Below, piece by piece: positions 13,150 through 24,046 of a DNA stretch of 64,000 nt. Within the stretch, counting starts at the first letter, position 1. Each line of letters starts with the position of its first letter. This DNA is from Lactifluus volemus (lineage: Eukaryota > Basidiomycota > Agaricomycetes > Russulales > Russulaceae). A model generated the notes under the pieces. It was given only the letters and a program-made list of their open reading frames with translations. It searched no databases and had not been told where the DNA came from. Made by a program: the position numbers and the translations under genes. The stretch spans positions 1,550,001-1,614,000 of the forward strand of contig WTXI01000001.1 of NCBI GenBank assembly GCA_022376515.1. Direction: 5' to 3'.

Positions 13150-15200
13150 TCATACACTCATCAAATGGCAGTTCCGGTCCAGGCTCATCAAAAGAAAGTT
13201 CAAAGTCTCGCGCTGGGCCCTCACAGACTCCAGCTCACTCTCTGCGACTTCATGGACAAAACCCCATGACCTTGCCGCAGTATGTGCCGCATCTACAATC
13301 TCGCATTTCCGACGCACAGCTTCCTCCGTAGACGACCTGAGTCGTGCACCATCCTCTGCGGCTCTCTTGACTGCCTCCTGCACAGCAAGCTCTTTCGTAG
13401 CCACCGCCCCGCGGAGTTGTTCCTCGAGTCTAGCGCGCTCCTCTGCAGCACGTTCACGGCTCTCGAGGCTGACGTGCATCTGCTGCTCCAGCGCAGATAC
13501 TTGCGCCGCGAGGTCGGCAGCCTCACGCATGCGTGCCTCCTTCGCAGCGCCGAGCTGCGCCTCAAGAGTGGTAATTTGACTGAGACGCTCCTTTGCGATG
13601 TTCTCCATAGACGCTAGTTGCAGACGCAACATCACCACGAGTGATGCATCCGCGGCGGCATGTCGGCTATGTTCAGGGGTGAGCTGGAGTTGCATGTGTT
13701 TGGCTGGGCCAGGCGACGGTGTCACGTCAGGTAGAAGGACTTGAGAAATCGAACCATAGCCAGCAGGCGAAGGGAGGGTGCTAAGCGAAGGGCTCTCTGG
13801 TATGGCCAACTCGAGGTCTACCGTGCTTGGAGCGGGAGAGAACGGCGCGGGAATGTCCGCAATCATATTTTCAACTTCCCCTTCACCCAAGGTCTTATCC
13901 CCAACAGCAACCAGCTGATCCCAGGAGAGCAAGGAACCCCTGTCATGGCCAGCACGCATCACCTTAAGGGAAGAGGGGCCGGTACGTGGAGGAATTGGCG
14001 AGAGGTACGAGAGATCGGCACGAGTAGGGAGGCTAGACCCGCGCGAAGGTGTTTGCGGCATGTCACCATGTTGGCGTCGGACCTGGAGACGAGGCAATGC
14101 TGGTGTCGGCGCGGAAGGTGAAACAATCGAACCGAGCATGAGCTCGATATCATCGGCGCTGTCTCCTTCTGTGAATGCAGAACTCGAGCCCGACTCGGAA
14201 TACGATCGATTAAACTGATCAACTTTCACAATCTTCGGGATGGTGTCTTGTTTCATAAATTTCCCTAAAGGAGACTCTCGGGACTTATGGGTTGAGTTGC
14301 GTGGTGATGCTTCACCTTTAGCAGGAGAACTATTGCCCCGGGCCGTATGCCGAGTTGGTGTGCGAGGAGTGGGCAAGGAACTCGAAGACGACGTAGAGGA
14401 CGGGGGTCTAGGAATGGCTGAGCGACATGGTGTGCTAGGCTTCGAGGTTCGGTCTAGCTTATTTGGGGGAGGGGTAGTGGTGTTCCGTACCGGCGAAGAC
14501 GTAGTACGAGGGGGCTTGGCAGGCGGGGAAGGTAATGAATCGGTAGAGGGATTGGTCGGCAGCGCTCTCTGGGGAAGTGGGCTAATGGGTCGCGCAGCCT
14601 TCTCGTGTGTTGTAGTGTTTCCGGGCCTGAGCTTTGCCGAGACGCCTTCCGCTACATCCTTGTCCTCATCAGAGCTACTAGCCCGCTTGCGCGTGCCCAA
14701 GCGAGGAGGGGAAGGTGGGATGGTATGTGATTCAACGAGGGTGGATCTTGGACGATATTTAGGTAGAGCAGAGGTATTGCCGAGAGGTCGTGGTCGCAGC
14801 GTAGACCTCCTGGTAGGGGGAGCTGGATTGACCGGGATGCTTCCTTTGGTCGATGCAGCCAAAGGTGGGAAGATGTAGGCTCCTTGTGGAGAGCAGTACG
14901 CCTACGAGAGGTACGAGTGATGGTTTCGTTTGGAAAGCTGTCCTCTTGGGTGACAGGTCGCTCGCCGATGGAACTGCGCCGGTCGGTGGTGCTATTCGAA
15001 GCAAGAGATGTAGCGCTTTCTCTGCGGAGGTTATGAGAGTTGTCCCTTGGCTTCTTAGCGGAGCGTTCACGAGAGGAATCTTTGATATCTTTGTTCATTA
15101 CGTCTGCAAGCGCTTTACCGAGGACGTTGAGAGAATAACGGGTTGCGGACTTTCTAGTGGGAGATTTTGGTGAGCGGACAGCATTTTGAGGTTGAGACAT
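13150..15200 (-). CDS. Unrecognised Ser/Pro-rich protein with C-terminal coiled coil
   Basis: I do not recognise this protein. It starts MSQPQNAVRSPKSPTRKSAT. A probable 71-bp intron (donor just after TITR, acceptor before SIPVNPAPPTRRS) joins it to one long exon. The first two thirds are disordered, rich in Ser, Pro, Thr and Arg with many SP/TP sites. Short conserved-looking islands follow (FTEGDSADDIELMLGSIVSP; LGEGEVENMIADIPAPFSP). The last 160 or so residues (about 13200-13680) are a strong Ala/Glu/Arg coiled coil, from MLRLQLASMENIAKERLSQ to LESVRAQRETLNFLL. This layout is common in microtubule, spindle or septum proteins, but no domain names it. Four ACGCG-type motifs lie 50-110 bp upstream, suggesting cell-cycle control. 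Its 3' end faces SPC7. Confidence 0.7.
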
Positions 15201-15252
15201 GGGTGGTGTCGCGTGGAAGAGGGGAAGGGGGAAGGGGATAAGGGTAGCCGAG

Positions 15253-15306
15253 ACGCGGTTCAATTTCTTTATTTGTCATTGCTTGCTCACCGCGTCGCGT
15301 CGCGTT
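15253..15306 (-). promoter_or_regulatory. Cluster of ACGCG (MCB-like) motifs upstream of the coiled-coil gene
   Basis: On the + strand CGCGT occurs three times in direct tandem (15291-15305), and ACGCG occurs once more at 15253-15257. Read toward the gene starting at 15200 these are ACGCGA, ACGCGA, ACGCGG and an inverted copy. They resemble MBF/SBF cell-cycle boxes. The site also lies just downstream of the ALG10 stop, so the orientation of control is inferred. Confidence 0.45.
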
Positions 15307-15330
15307 AAATTAATTACGTCACACACCGTA

Positions 15331-15360
15331 CTACCACTACCACTACCACTACCACTACCA
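15331..15360. repeat. CTACCA microsatellite, five units
   Basis: Five perfect tandem copies of CTACCA. The repeat overlaps the ALG10 stop codon (15357-15355 on the minus strand reads TAG inside the repeat). A change in unit number could move or extend the end of that protein. Confidence 0.9.
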
Positions 15361-17179
15361 CAAGAATCTTCCAACACCCTCTCGCTCTTTGTACAAAAAG
15401 ATATACATGGTACCCGCGTTAATCACCCCATACCAAACACATTCTAACAACAATCCCCACGTCCGTACATCAACAAGCTGCGCGCGCATCAGCACATAGG
15501 GAACCAAAAAGTAGCGAGGCTCCAACAGGGGCGTCGGAAGTAGGATCGGAAGTGTGCATAAAGGCAGGAGCAGGGTCTGTAGAAGCGTTTGGTCGCGCCC
15601 TAGGCAACCATGAATATCCCCTCGATCAACAGGATTATTTTACGGCATGCATTACGCACCTACACGCAGGAACCATATCCATGCACACGCAATGTAGCCC
15701 GGGATGAGCAAGTACGGGACAATTGGGTGCAACAAGAAAACCCGTCTCCAAACATAGAATGTGTAATGTCGATTGTCCGAGAGAAGAAAAGGATGATGGA
15801 TTCTAGAAAAAGGCCGGGTGTTGGTGACCCTTTCAATATCACAAACACTGGCACCTACGTGAAAAGTTTAATCGATAGTCCCATGGCCACCGAGATGGCT
15901 ACGTGTACCATGATGCGTCTGTCAGGGATCGATTTAAAATCTCACAACATGCATTTGCAATGAGGACAGACCTTCTGGTGCCAAGTACCCTATTCTGGAC
16001 CTGACCCAACAGCATCTTCCAATCCTCATCCCCGCTAACCAGCGCAGGCCAGCCAATCATTGTCGCAAATGCGATAAAGTAATACAATTGCGGTATGTGA
16101 AATGAAGGTATATGATTCGACTTGTCACCTGAAAGTAGATGAGCCCCGACTTGACCCAGCCTAGGAATTGAACATACCGAGCACGATGCCCCCATTCCAG
16201 ATTACGAACCCCCCGAATGAAAGGAGTGTTAGAGCATACGGAGTGAACGCCGGTAATATCTCAGGTAGTACCCCGAATGCGCTGCGTACTGATCGGACAA
16301 GATCCCCTGAAAAACCATCCGCTTCTGAGTCCCCGATTCTAGAAGGGTGAAAATAGGACCACGAACGGGGCTCTGCGGCCAGCGCAGGAGGGTCATGCAG
16401 CTTTGCGGGTTCTGACCCCCCGGTGGTGCACGCCGAAAGCGCAAATAAGTCAGCTGGCTGGACCCATATGCATATAGCACCCAAATGATGTTTGTCTGGC
16501 GAAACACGCAGCTAATGATCCCTAACTGCAAATCTAGCTCTGCCTGGCCACTTTGCCTCGAGGGGCACGCTCATCACGTACCAAAGCAGCAAACCAGTGC
16601 TTGCCCTGCGACGCCGCAACGACGGTGACTATAACCGACAACAGGCTAGGCACGTCCGTGTAATATAAAAAGCCGAAGAACCATGCGATTGGAAAGGCTG
16701 AGAGCACTACGGCGTCGAGGATCGGCGTGAGCACAGAAGGTGGCGGGCGGACGCGTTTATGATAGCATATGAGGCGCGTGGCCGCCAATGGGAGAAGGAG
16801 GAGGGTAAGCAAAGGCGTCAACCGAAGAGTTGGGAGCCTGCACTTGAAGACGAAGACGGTTTTGAGTAGAACGGTTAGAATGTAGCTAGGTAGGAACTGT
16901 GAGCGTAGACGAGCAAGCGGATACTGATAGTCTTACAGTCCGGGAGGGGTTGTGATTTTTGGATCCCAATAGGACCAATCGCCATTACAGTATGCTTGGA
17001 CTTGAGGGACGTGGAAGGGCTCATCCTGAGAGATATTCTCGAATCAGATATACCAACGGTTTCATTGGCCGACGACGGACCATGTACGGTTCGGTTACTT
17101 GATTGTTGAGCTCTTTCAACGTCATCACTGAGAGTGTTCCGAATATGACGAAGGCTGTCGCGCCTAATGAGGACGACAT
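15355..17179 (-). CDS. ALG10: Dol-P-Glc alpha-1,2-glucosyltransferase ALG10/DIE2
   Basis: The protein starts [20 protein letters not shown], a membrane segment. It continues [17 protein letters not shown] across an intron, then [14 protein letters not shown], the luminal acceptor loop of ALG10. Later come [45 protein letters not shown] and [17 protein letters not shown], all typical of the family; the end is [14 protein letters not shown]. It is a multispanning ER protein that adds the last glucose to the N-glycan precursor. The six-C run at 16416-16421 must gain one base to keep frame (APPGG then [10 protein letters not shown]). The stop codon lies in a CTACCA repeat. It is divergent from the small TUDOR-like gene, 133 bp apart. 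Confidence 0.9.
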
Positions 17180-17312
17180 GGTAGTAGTACTAAAAGAGGA
17201 AATACCATGACCGCAAAAAGATCTCTTTCGTCGTGAGAATTGGCGTCCCTTCGATGATATATAAAACGACCAACGACCATTATCCATCTATCACTCACAC
17301 TCCCAACATAAA
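17180..17312. promoter_or_regulatory. Bidirectional promoter, ALG10 and TUDOR-like gene
   Basis: 133 bp separate the two divergent start codons, so both must share this promoter. A TATATAA-like stretch (about 17259-17266, GATATATAAAACG) lies close to the right-hand gene and may serve it. Confidence 0.5.
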
Positions 17313-17656
17313 ATGACTAAATACGAGGTAGAGGTACTTGTCATCTCACCGCTACCACCTCTCTCACCAGACCCTCAGACTGGTGACCGCGTTGAGTATA
17401 GGCCCATTGGTGGCGGCACCGACAATGTTTCGCACTCGACTGGCGAAATTGTCGACGTCACAGACAAAGATGGGGTTTGCTATTCTCTTGTCTCATCGCT
17501 ATCGCCTTTGCTTATGGCTTTCTTAGGAAGTGCACTATGTTATTCAAAATGACAACACCCAGAAGAAAACTACCTATCAGGTTTGTCTCTTGGTGCTTTG
17601 CCTTCGAGCATTATAACTGATAACGAGTAGGAAATGAACATTGTCAAGAAGTTGTG
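17313..17656 (+). CDS. Small Hva1_TUDOR / DUF2945-like protein
   Basis: Four short exons join to a protein of about 65 residues: MTKYEVE, TGDRVEYRPIGGGTDNVSHS, TGEIVDVTDKDG, then EVHYVIQNDNTQKKTTYQ and EMNIVKKL with stop at 17654-17656. The pattern GD-V-Y, a Gly-rich turn, a basic or polar middle and a VIxND(N/T) strand is that of the DUF2945 / hypervirulence-associated TUDOR fold, common in fungi and bacteria as a tiny stand-alone protein. The molecular role of the family is not established. Splice sites are consistent in phase at all three junctions. It is divergent from ALG10. Confidence 0.7.
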
Positions 17657-18663
17657 AACTCTGTAGTTGTACTCTAGAAAGTCGCGCTGAATGGCAGCTT
17701 TGTTGTATGTATGTATTTGTTGAGAAGCGAAATTGCACCCACGTTGGTGGAGGGGCGGATTCCATCCCGGTGAGACACAGAGTCACGACATAACTCGAAG
17801 GTTGGACTTAAAGTCGGCCCAGCCAGGCAAAACCGTGACCTCGCGCCTACCGTATAGGAAGTTCACTTCTGGTGGCGATTCAAGAATTTTGCTTCTCTGT
17901 TGTGAACACCGCCGTGACAGCTTGGGCGGACCCGGATCCTGAACCCGACGCGGAAAGAGTACGCTAGCTATGATACCGACAAAGCCGAGGCTCCGAGTCG
18001 TAGACAATAGTCAACCAAATTAAGATGTAGCATCGCCCGTTTCCCTGTGACTCACGTGGGTAGTAACGATGGTTGTTTCCATATTACGACCGCATGGTGA
18101 GTCCATTGGCGCATGCTTTATTGTCTATGCTATCAATTCATTGTTGTAAGAAGTCCAGATATCTCACGCAACCGAGCGGCTACGGGAACGGCGCGACTCA
18201 CCTTGACTTGTCGCATTTGAGAGTGGCATACGACGAGTGATTGGGGTACCACCAATTCACGTATAGTGTTTCTTCAGAGCCGCGTACGACAGGATGAACG
18301 GTTCAATCCTGTTCAACACCGGGCTGGGGTGGTGAGCGCCACAAGTTGGTCGCCCTTGAATAGATTTCAAATTTCCCGGTTAGGAAGACAAAGGGGGGTA
18401 GATTAGATTAGATGTTCATTATCGCTATTGTCCCTGAGACAATTCGCGCGGCAAAACTCACCTCATCATCCGAGTCCCCCGTGGTTACCTTTTGTCTAGG
18501 TCAAACTTCTTCCCATCGCCTCTCCAATTGTTAGATTTATTCATAGCTTGGCGGTCACTATAAGACATCATGTCAAAGAGTCCTTGGACCTCATCACCCA
18601 CTCTCCTTACCTCTCGCACGACGGGCTAGTTTAATCGTTCCCTTGTTTATCTTGGTTTATCCT
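17657..18663. other. Gene-free spacer upstream of the OPT transporter
   Basis: About 1 kb. I see short ORFs on the minus strand (17783-18007 and 17577-17786) but no start context, domain or consistent splicing. The last 250 bases are presumably the OPT promoter. Nothing else could be supported. Confidence 0.5.
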
Positions 18664-21430
18664 ATGGAGGACTTTTCAAAGACAGACTCTCCAAGCGTAT
18701 TTGACACCCCCCGTCTTCATCATCGCACAACTATCCCCGATGTCCCACAAGATATTGATATTGAGGACGAGTTCATGCTCCATTTCAATGACCCTAATTG
18801 GGACTACCAATCCAACTCGTCGACTGTGTCGACATGGACAGATAGTGAAGAATGTCATCCGTCTACAAACCTCTCCGTCGACATGGATTCTACCACGCAG
18901 TTTGATACAGAGTCTCCGCTGTCATCATCTTTCAAGCCGGGCCCAAAAGCTGACGAGGCGATAAATTTCCAGTGGTGTTCCCTCTTGACCATCTTCGTTG
19001 CATCTTTTCATCCATTTTGTTTTATCAGAGAGTCACCATACGCCGAAGTCCGGGCAGCCGTCTCGAACACCGATGATCCGACCATGGCCGTGAACACCTT
19101 TCGAGTGTGAGTATGTTTCTTATCAGGAACAGTCGATTGTTCACGTACTCTTTGCAGGTGGTTTCTTGGTATTCTCTTCAGTCTAATCATATCCAGTTTC
19201 AATACTGTCATCTCAATGCGATGTTCGTGTTTCCTCTGACCGCTCTGACTTCCCGTATTGATTAACATTACAGTTCCCACTGTCTTTATCAATGTCCTCC
19301 TCGCCCTAACCATCACCTATCCCTTCGGCAAGCTCTTGGAGTGGACTCTCCCCAGATATCGGTTTTCCGTCTTCAGATACTCGTTCTCATTGAATCCTGG
19401 ACCATTTACCATCAAGGAACACACTCTCATCACCATCATGCTTAACGTCGTTATCCTGGGTTCACCGGTTACAGACATCTCCGCTGCTTCTCGTATCCTC
19501 TACGGCCAGAGGTGGTCTGTTGGTAATCAATTTTTGCTAGGATTAACCTTTCAACTCTTTGGATTCGCTATCGCTGGTTCTATTCGCCAATTCATCGTTT
19601 GGCCCTCAAGTATGATTTGGCCAGGCGTCCTTGTTCGCTGCGCGTTTCTCAACACCCTGCATTCGAACCACGGCAAGAGCAGCAGCAAGCACATATCAAG
19701 GCAGCGCTTCCTTTATATCGCAATGGCATGCAGCTTCATGTACTATTGGTTCCCAGGGTATCTCTGGACTGGACTCAGCGTGTTCAATTGGGTGTGCTGG
19801 ATTGCTCCCAACAACGTCGTTGTGAACAGTCTGTTCGGTACAGTGAGTGGTTTCGGAATGGGCCTCTTAACTCTCGACTGGGCCCAGGTGACCCTAAATG
19901 GTAGTCCCTTGGTAATCCCGGTACGTTCCATTCATTCACACCGGGGACAGAAAATTCACTACCTGGCATAGTGGTGGGCGCAGCTCAACATGTTGGGCGG
20001 TTTCCTGGTGATCATATGGTTCATCTGTCCCATTTTGTGGGGTATGTATATTTTTCGTGCCATCGTTTTGAGCCTGTTCTTTACACTCCAATATAGCCAA
20101 GAACGTGTTCTACTCGCAATTTATGCCGGTGTCTGTGGCCACAACGTTCGATAATACTGGTGCCCCGTACAACCTCAGTGCTATTCTCACTAACGGCGCC
20201 TTTGATCTGGCCAAGTACGAACAATATTCTCCGATGTTCTTACCGATCACCTTCGCTATCACCAACGGCACAATATTCATGACGTTTCCTGCGCTTCTAG
20301 TTCACACATTCCTCTGGTACCGCAACGATATCTACCTCCGTCTCCGCAGCAGCTTGAAGGACGAAAACGATATCCATTCTTCCTTGATGCGCAAGTATCC
20401 TGAGGTTCCTCGCTGGTGGTTCGCCGCCTTAGGCGTTTTTAGCATTGTCATTGGCATCATTGCCATCGAAGTCTTGCATATTGGGCTCCCAGTCTGGGCG
20501 TTCATATTTTCGAACATCCTTGCCATAATTTTTGTCATCCCCGCGGGCATAATCCAAGCTATCACCGACCAGTCAACCACCGTGAACGTCTTGGCTGAGC
20601 TCATTGGAGGCTATTCTCTCCCCGGCATCCACTCGCCATGATGGTGTTCCGATCGGTTTCAGCGGATATGGTCACCCAAGCCCTCGCTTTCAGCAGCGAC
20701 CTGAAATTTGGACACTATATGAAAGTACCCCCGCGCCTCGTATTTATCGGCCAAGTCGTCGCCTCAGTTGTCGCCCTCTTCAGTTCAATCGTTGCGCAGC
20801 AGTGGGCGCTAGACAATATTCCTGACATCTGCGATCCCCATCAAAAGTCGTTCTTCACCTGCCCGTTCCTTAACTTATTCAGCAGCGTGTCGATCTTCTG
20901 GGGTGGGATTGGCTCGAAACGTTTTTTCTCCCCGGGTGCAATGTAGGTACCTTATCCACTCCTGGTGATGACAGATACTGACAGACCTCTTTAGCTATCA
21001 CCCTTTGCTCTGGTTCTTCCTGATTGGGGCAATCCTACCCATTCCATTCTACCTCCTTGCCTGCCGTTATCCTCGATCAGTCTGGCGCTACGTCAACATC
21101 CCCGTCGCGTTATTTATGGCCAACGCCATCCCGCCCTTCAATGGCGTCAACGTTATAACGTCGACAATCGTCGGTTCTTTTTTCCAGTTCTTCATGCGAC
21201 GCTACCACATCGGTTGGTGGGTGCGGTACAACTATCTGCTTTCCTCGGGACTTGACGCGGGCGTCATCGCCAGTTCCGTCATTCTCTTCTTCGCCCTGCA
21301 ATTGCCGAAAGGCGGCTTTACCGTCAATTGGTGGGGCAACACTGTATGGCAAAACACGGCCGATTCGAATATGACTGCTCTTAGGACAGTCCCTTCAGGT
21401 CAATTTTTTGGCCCGAGTACATGGACATGA
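18664..21430 (+). CDS. OPT-family oligopeptide transporter
   Basis: I start at the ATG at 18664 (MEDFSKTDSPSVFDTPRLHH); the upstream in-frame sequence has only a TTG. An acidic cytosolic N-terminus leads to ESPYAEVRAAVSNTDDP and NTFRVWFLGILFSLIISSFN. Many membrane spans follow, with family marks NPGPFTIKEHTLITIM, YGQRWSVGNQFLLGLTFQLF, SMIWPGVLVRCAFLNTLH, CSFMYYWFPGYLWTGLSVFN and the end NWWGNTVWQNTADSNM..GQFFGPSTW. OPT proteins take up short peptides, glutathione or metal conjugates with protons. Between GGYSLPG and MMVFRSVSADMVTQ (20628-20641) the frame shifts by one base, giving an early stop. No splice site explains it, so this is an assembly error or a recent lesion. The product would be about 800 residues if intact. 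Confidence 0.85.
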
Positions 21431-21739
21431 TTTTATTTATTTTATTCACGGAAAAACTGAAAACTGATGATACAACTTTACACGGCTGTTTCTCCATTCT
21501 TTAACCCCCGCCCCCCCTTTTTTTTTTCTTCTTCTTTTTGTCTAAGCGGCGGATTATTGCCACCCCAGAACTACTACTGTATTGTACAACACATGTTTCA
21601 TGCGCACACTGAAGGACTTGCGATGCGCAAGATGTAACGCATGAAACAATTAGCTACAAGGTTGGCTATATCAATGTGACTGCCTCTTGTCTCTCCAAAC
21701 GCAATTTTGGTACAACTCAACGAGGGTGGCGAGTCCATA

Positions 21740-22310
21740 GTAGAACCAACTGAAAGGATGTCATTATTGCTACCGGATCCGAAGTTGCACCATCCCCAGG
21801 AGGTGCCAAAGAGATAGACAAAGAACAGGTGGTTGGCTCGACTGGTGCGCTATCGCTACTACAGAAGGTACCGTCATTAGGGGCGATGTCATCGGTCTCG
21901 AAATGAGTAGTATATGGAGTCAGCTGGGTTCCAAAGTTATTGTTGTTGAGTTCCTGAGCAGCATCGGAGGCGTAGGGATCGATGAAGAAATTTCGTGCGT
22001 TCGCTTCGCCTTTGACTCACCGGCGTCCGAGTCTGTTTTCTGATTATTGGCATGCATTGGATATTCAGGAAGCAGTTCCAAAAATTGTTGACTAAGCAAA
22101 GTTTCAAGTTTAAGATGAGCACCAAGGTACCATCTGCTGAGAAGAGGGGCGAGAAACAGAAACTTCAGAGTCACATATACGTTCCTTGTTGCTGATCTAT
22201 GTACAAGGATGAGTCACAATCCGATTCGCGGCCGCAAGTGCGATTATGCAGTGGAGACAAAATAAGTGAGATAGAAGCAAACGACGGTCTTTACAAAAGG
22301 AAGACATTGT
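21740..22310 (-). other. Possible small gene or remnant, convergent spacer
   Basis: This lies in the 0.9-kb spacer between OPT and PRP19. On the minus strand two exon-like pieces are separated by an intron with a strong GTGAGT donor (about 22016-21948). Upstream piece: LKLETLLSQQFLELLPEYP. Downstream piece: ELNNNNFGTQLTPYTTHFE and on to EPTTCSLSISLAPPGDG. The phases do not match unless a base is missing; a different frame of the first piece does splice in phase but reads less like protein. I cannot identify it. A C-rich/T-rich tract sits at about 21505-21540. Confidence 0.25.
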
Positions 22311-22319
22311 TAAGAACAT

Positions 22320-23953
22320 TCATTCCGGGAGCCCCCAAATTCTAACATCCCTGCCAGTCGTCCCCCAAATCTCCTTACTCTCGGGACCAAACACGAAGTC
22401 AGTGACCTCACCGCCCTCCTGGAATTGCACAAGCTCCTCCCAAGTCTTGTGGGCGAAGATACGGGCGCCTTCATTACCCACAATACCGAACAGCTGGGCG
22501 CTGTAATCGTACCTGACCTTGTTCACCTTGAAACTGTCGCCTAGGGATATAGAATGCCCCAATTTCTGCTTGCGTAAATCCCATATGCCGACAGAGGATA
22601 GCGAGCTAGGCGCAAGGAGATGATAGCCATTCTCCGAGAAGCTCAGACTGCTAACGGTGAAGGGGGAGTTGTCAGGTGGTACGAGTGTCGCAGCAATGTC
22701 CCCGGAGCGCACATCGTAGACGTGAATGGTAGACGATGGAGTGCCCGCTGCAAGGATAGTGCCATCTGGGTGCACAGCAAGGGACGAATATGGCTCTTCT
22801 CCAACGGTGGAACGGTAAAGTTGGCTGAAGTTGTTCAGATCGTGCATAGAGTAGGTCTTGTCCTGGGATGCGAGCAGGAGCAATGTCGACGTGGGGTGGA
22901 CTGCCAGGCCAGTGACATCGCCTTTGTGAGTTTTGATAATAGTGCGCGGTCGGTACTCTCCTGAAGCAGAGTCCAAGGACCACACGCGGGCCAACTTGTC
23001 CGCACCTGCGGACAGGAGAAGCGTAGGTTGCCCTTCGCGTTCACGGAAGGCGACGTGGTGAATTTTTTTGGAATGGCCCTTTAATGAAGCCAAAACCTTA
23101 TCCGTGCTTCTGTCGTATAGTTGCACGATCCCATCATTTCCACCGGTCAAAAATTGTGTCGGGTTCGTACTTGAAAGTGCGATAGATGTGATTCCAGCAG
23201 GGGAGGCAGAGTGCAACGAAGGCACGGTATGCTTTGGCGAATATGTTTTGACTTGCGCTGGGGTCGTGTAGCCTGGTGGTACCTTGCGTTTTTTGCGCAC
23301 GGCGGAGAGGGTCTGATGGGTCTCATCAATCTGAGCGATGACTGTTTCAGGGAGGACGTTGCCCGACGGGGCAGTTTGATCAGTCATTTCAACATCGCCG
23401 CCAGGGGCAGCGGAGATTCCCATCGAGGCTTGGACATTGGCAAGAGCTCTGAGGGCATGGTCTCGTTGGCTCCAAGGAGTAAAACATGGGTGGGAAGACA
23501 TACTCTCGTGCAGCGTCGCGCTCTCTCATGAGACGTGCAATGACGCGACTAGCGGCGTCTTGACTATAAAGGGCATAGCTCAGCTCCTGACGAGTCGAGT
23601 TGTACTGCTGTTTGAGGGTAAATGTTTCGAGGACCAGCGCGTCCCATTCGTTTTGCAGGGCAGTTAAGAGGGCGGGTATGGATGAGTGCGTAGGAGGTCG
23701 AGGGGCCGCTGCACCTGGGCCTGGAATAAAGGGTACCTGGTCAAAGTGCTGCAGTAGGACGGGGAATAAGTTCATACGCACCGGCTTTGACAGAGACCAA
23801 ATCAGACTCTTCCAGCTTTTCACCTGTTACAGGGTCTGTGCCATTCTCTGTTATATATTTTTGTACGAGGCGACGCTCATATACATGACCCGATTTTACA
23901 GATACAACTGGGTCTTGTGGGGGTTCACCGGAGATGGCACAAAAGAACGACAT
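22320..23953 (-). CDS. PRP19: Pre-mRNA-processing factor 19, U-box ubiquitin ligase
   Basis: The start [20 protein letters not shown] is the U-box, which continues to [19 protein letters not shown] 73-bp intron joins KA to [19 protein letters not shown], and the tetramerising coiled coil follows ([39 protein letters not shown]). A second intron joins RE to [10 protein letters not shown]. The C-terminal two thirds is a WD40 propeller ([44 protein letters not shown]) ending [13 protein letters not shown]. Prp19 is the core of the NineTeen complex that activates the spliceosome and also acts in DNA repair. It is divergent from SGT2 (93 bp). PRP17, another splicing factor, lies 4.2 kb away. Confidence 0.95.
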
Positions 23954-24046
23954 GAGAGCAAGTCAAAGGGACGCGACTCCGCGGGCGGGTTTATTGTCGG
24001 TCGTAAATAACCGTCAACATTGACCATTTCTTGACCACCTCGGAAT
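23954..24046. promoter_or_regulatory. Bidirectional promoter, PRP19 and SGT2
   Basis: Only 93 bp lie between the two start codons. A GGCGGG/CGCGGGCGGG stretch (about 23979-23990) is the main GC-rich feature; no TATA box is seen. Confidence 0.45.

Noticed and set aside
14240..14878. Long plus-strand ORF of 212 codons
   Set aside because: It is the complement of the disordered Ser/Pro-rich coding exon on the minus strand, which has the start, splicing and coiled coil.
15331..15360. CRISPR-like or transposon repeat
   Set aside because: Only a six-base tandem microsatellite with no spacers.
15610..15963. Plus-strand ORF of 117 codons
   Set aside because: Opposite strand of the ALG10 3' exons ([14 protein letters not shown]), which are clearly the coding ones.
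17783..18007. Minus-strand ORF with a hydrophobic N-terminus
   Set aside because: It begins at a TTG, has no upstream exon in phase and no recognisable motif.
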